Assembly (NCBI GenBank): GCA_019637645.1
Contig: JAHBVH010000017.1
Span: 52,195 to 116,194, forward strand
Length of the DNA: 64,000 nt
Direction of reading: 5' to 3'
DNA from: Caldilineaceae bacterium
GTDB taxonomy: Bacteria > Chloroflexota > Anaerolineae > Caldilineales > Caldilineaceae
Each line of letters starts with the position of its first letter. Within the stretch, counting starts at the first letter, position 1. The notes under the pieces were generated by a model. That model had not been told where the DNA came from and ran no database searches. It saw only the letters and a list, made by a program, of their open reading frames with translations. Of this stretch, positions 62,298 to 64,000 are shown in pieces. Both the position numbers and the translations under genes were made by a program.

Positions 62298-63113
62298 CTA
62301 CTTTTTGTCTGGTTGGCTCTCTTCCCACTCATCATCTTCATCCCACTCTTCATCCTCTTCCCAATCGGGATATTGTTCGGGCGCGTCGCCGACGCTTTCT
62401 ACCAACCGTGGATATTCAGCATTTTCATCGGCGTTGTCGCGGATGGTATGCACGCGCACGTTAAATTGCCATTCATCGCCATAGTCAAAAAGATAGAGAA
62501 ATTGCTGGCCCTTGCGTAATTGCAAAGCCGCGAGGGTGGTCGTTCGCACGTCGCCTGCTGGCTCGCGGTCCTCTTCTTCGCCCAAGAGATTGCTCATGTC
62601 CAACAGCTCATCGACCTGATCGTCCGACATTCCTTTCAGGGCATCTTCCATATTGCTGATGATCATGTTGGCCATCGCGGGCGGCAACCCCATCTGCTCG
62701 CTCATCGCTTGGGCAAATTGTTGCCGTGCTTGCGGGTCGCTCTTAAGGATCTGGATCATTTCCCGTAGCTGATCGGCGCTGGGCATGCCTATGGGCTCTG
62801 GCTGTGCGGGCGGCAACCCCGTCGCCTCGATCAAAACTTCATCCGCTTTTTCGTCCCGCTCTGCTTCTGCCGCGCTTTCTTCTTCCCCTGCTTCGTCATC
62901 TTCCCACAAGGCATCTTCCGGCAGTGTATATTCGGTGCTGTTATCCCAGGCTTTGCCACTCATAAAGAAGGAGTAAAGATGGTCAGCATCAAAGGCATAG
63001 GCATCCTGGATGGCATAGTGTAGCCCTTCGAGGGTGGCATCGGCTGCTAATTCCAGCTTGCGCCACACACGCCCGTGGCCGGGTATGGTAACGTGAAAAG
63101 TATAGGTGCGCAT
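62298..63113 (-). CDS. pRiA4b ORF-3-like protein with an acidic insertion
   Basis: A 271-residue protein. Residues 1-70 (TYTFHVTIPGHGRVWRKLE, then DATLEGLHYAIQDAYAFDADHLYSF, given in parts as DATLEGLHYAIQ and YAFDADHLYSF) and about 185-235 (LRKGQQFLYLFDYGDEWQF) form the two halves of the plasmid pRiA4b ORF-3-like domain. They are split by an acidic helical insert of about 110 residues. The tail (235-271) is also very acidic. Function unknown. GGAGGG lies four to five bases before ATG 63111-63113. Confidence 0.8.
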   Translation of the reverse strand: MRTYTFHVTIPGHGRVWRKLELAADATLEGLHYAIQDAYAFDADHLYSFFMSGKAWDNSTEYTLPEDALWEDDEAGEEESAAEAERDEKADEVLIEATGLPPAQPEPIGMPSADQLREMIQILKSDPQARQQFAQAMSEQMGLPPAMANMIISNMEDALKGMSDDQVDELLDMSNLLGEEEDREPAGDVRTTTLAALQLRKGQQFLYLFDYGDEWQFNVRVHTIRDNADENAEYPRLVESVGDAPEQYPDWEEDEEWDEDDEWEESQPDKK

Positions 63114-63208
63114 TTTTCCCTCCAGTGTTGTTTACCATAGACGAACCGTTGCAACCGACCGAACACCGATTGCAGCAAGAATTGATGATGCCATAACCAG
63201 CTTGCAGT

Positions 63209-63237
63209 TTGCAGGGGAGTGTTACCCCACATATAAT
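63209..63237 (+). promoter_or_regulatory. Promoter of the sugar-phosphate-isomerase-like gene
   Basis: TTGCAG (63209-63214), 17 bases, perfect TATAAT (63232-63237), 165 bases before the ATG. Confidence 0.6.
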
Positions 63238-63401
63238 CATAGAGTCAGCCTATCGACAATGCAACTTTATATACTCCTTCTGCTCTGTTTTCTCTATCCT
63301 GCCATGCGGACACCGTCGGCAACCCCATTGCCCTGACCAAGCTTGCCTGTAGACAGAGCGTAGGTTCAGGATGAATCGACTGTAGAAAGGGATCATTTGT
63401 T

Positions 63402-64000
63402 ATGCAATCGCAACCCGCCGAACCGCGTCTCCCGATTGGCCTCTGTATCTTTGGGATCGCCTATAGCGCTGGTTATACAGGCAATTGGGCCCAACGCACC
63501 GATGGCAAACCGATTGGGCCACTCGCTTTTCTCGACCTTGCCACCCGGCTGGGCTTGAGTTCGGTCGAAGCACCACCCGCCTATTTTGCGCCAAGTGGTG
63601 AGCCGCAGGCACTGGTCGCTTTTCGGGAACAAGCCACCGAGCGGGGGTTGGGCATTGTGGTCGATGGCCCACGGATTGATCCCGTAGCCTTTCGGCCTTG
63701 CTTAGAGCAGGCCGCGGTGCTGGGGGCCAAGGTGGTACGCTGTGTCCTCAGTGGCATTCTCTGTGGCGACCGGCGGCCCATGGGCGGCTTTGATGGGTGG
63801 CAACGTCATTTGGACCAGATGGTCCAATACCTAAAAGAAATTGCCCCTGTGGCCGCTGATTTAGGCTTACAGGTCGGCATCGAGAATCATCAAGACGCGA
63901 CTTCGGCGGATCTCATCCGCGTCTGCGAAGAAGTGGGCAGCCCAGCCATTGGCATCACCTTGGACACGGGCAATCCGCTGGCCGTGGCCGAAGACCCTGT
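63402..64000 (+). CDS. Sugar phosphate isomerase/epimerase family protein, N-terminal part
   Basis: The first 199 residues of an AP-endonuclease-2-type TIM barrel, cut by the window edge. It opens RLPIGLCIFGIAYSAGY; later blocks VGIENHQDATSADL and ITLDTGNPLAVAEDP hold the Glu, His and Asp that bind the metal in xylose-isomerase-like enzymes. Members isomerise or epimerise sugars and inositols. ATG 63402 is chosen; AAAGGG lies about twelve bases upstream. The cut end leaves the substrate class open. Confidence 0.85.
   Translation, partial: MQSQPAEPRLPIGLCIFGIAYSAGYTGNWAQRTDGKPIGPLAFLDLATRLGLSSVEAPPAYFAPSGEPQALVAFREQATERGLGIVVDGPRIDPVAFRPCLEQAAVLGAKVVRCVLSGILCGDRRPMGGFDGWQRHLDQMVQYLKEIAPVAADLGLQVGIENHQDATSADLIRVCEEVGSPAIGITLDTGNPLAVAEDP

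Noticed and set aside
63106..63336. 76-residue plus-strand frame between the two last genes
   Set aside because: It starts inside the opposite gene's first codons, covers a promoter and has no family resemblance.

Overview
The window looks like chromosomal DNA of a free-living, aerobic member of the Chloroflexota, most likely class Chloroflexia. This is inferred from gene content, not from a marker phylogeny. Supporting signs are a B-type (ba3-like) cytochrome oxidase cluster with a tiny subunit IIa, exported proteins with Thr/Pro linkers and a C-terminal LPL motif, frequent TTG and GTG starts behind good Shine-Dalgarno sites, and many short palindromic intergenic repeats. GC content is moderate except in one AT-rich segment (about 9.7-12.3 kb).

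Region by region. 0-4 kb: the end of an amidohydrolase-like gene, then a minus-strand run of an unknown protein, a Ycf46-type AAA ATPase and an HpcH/HpaI-type aldolase. 4-7 kb: glyoxalase-fold protein and molybdenum cofactor genes moeA, moaC and a moaD-moaE fusion. 7-9.7 kb: minus-strand housekeeping or accessory genes (P-loop kinase-like, stand-alone MgsA/RarA C-terminal-like protein, PhyH dioxygenase, Nudix). 9.7-12.6 kb: AT-rich island with an adenine methyltransferase, an overlapping probable restriction partner and a small helix-turn-helix protein. 12.7-14.3 kb: RNA cluster on the minus strand, with tRNA-Leu, Ala, Gly, Phe, Gln and His preceded by RNase P RNA. 14.4-18.4 kb: DEAD-box helicase with a long leader containing a terminator, and a CASTOR/POLLUX-type channel. 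18.4-22.4 kb: dipeptide-type ABC importer (solute-binding protein plus two permeases, no ATPases). 22.6-27.6 kb: MacB-like permease, MacA-like adaptor and an SH3/beta-propeller exported protein. 27.6-37 kb: SpoU methylase, NarL-type regulator, sucCD, Nudix, SDR epimerase, YchF, GNAT, DUF2237 and methylguanine methyltransferase. 37-45 kb: trypsin-like protease, exported hydrolase, small membrane proteins, homocysteine methyltransferase, MFS exporter and M24 peptidase. 45-50.4 kb: respiratory cluster (membrane-anchored cytochrome c, SCO-like protein, oxidase subunits IIa, II and I). 50.7-56.1 kb: DUF4342, ferritin-VIT1 fusion, XdhC, a conserved unknown protein and an FrhB-like iron-sulfur protein. 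56-64 kb: large exported alginate-lyase-like protein, homodimeric-type pyruvate dehydrogenase E1, a pRiA4b ORF-3-like protein and the start of a sugar-phosphate-isomerase-like gene cut by the window edge.

The genes fit a heterotroph that runs a TCA cycle (sucCD, PDH E1), respires oxygen through a B-type oxidase, makes molybdenum cofactor for an XdhC-matured enzyme, imports peptides and secretes proteases and polysaccharide-active enzymes. No CRISPR array, transposase or rRNA operon was seen. The observations I would follow up first are the five-residue expansion of the CuA loop in oxidase subunit II, the SCO-like protein without its usual copper-binding histidine, the C-terminal LPL motif of exported proteins, the three families of dispersed intergenic repeats, and the leader structures of the helicase and MFS genes.
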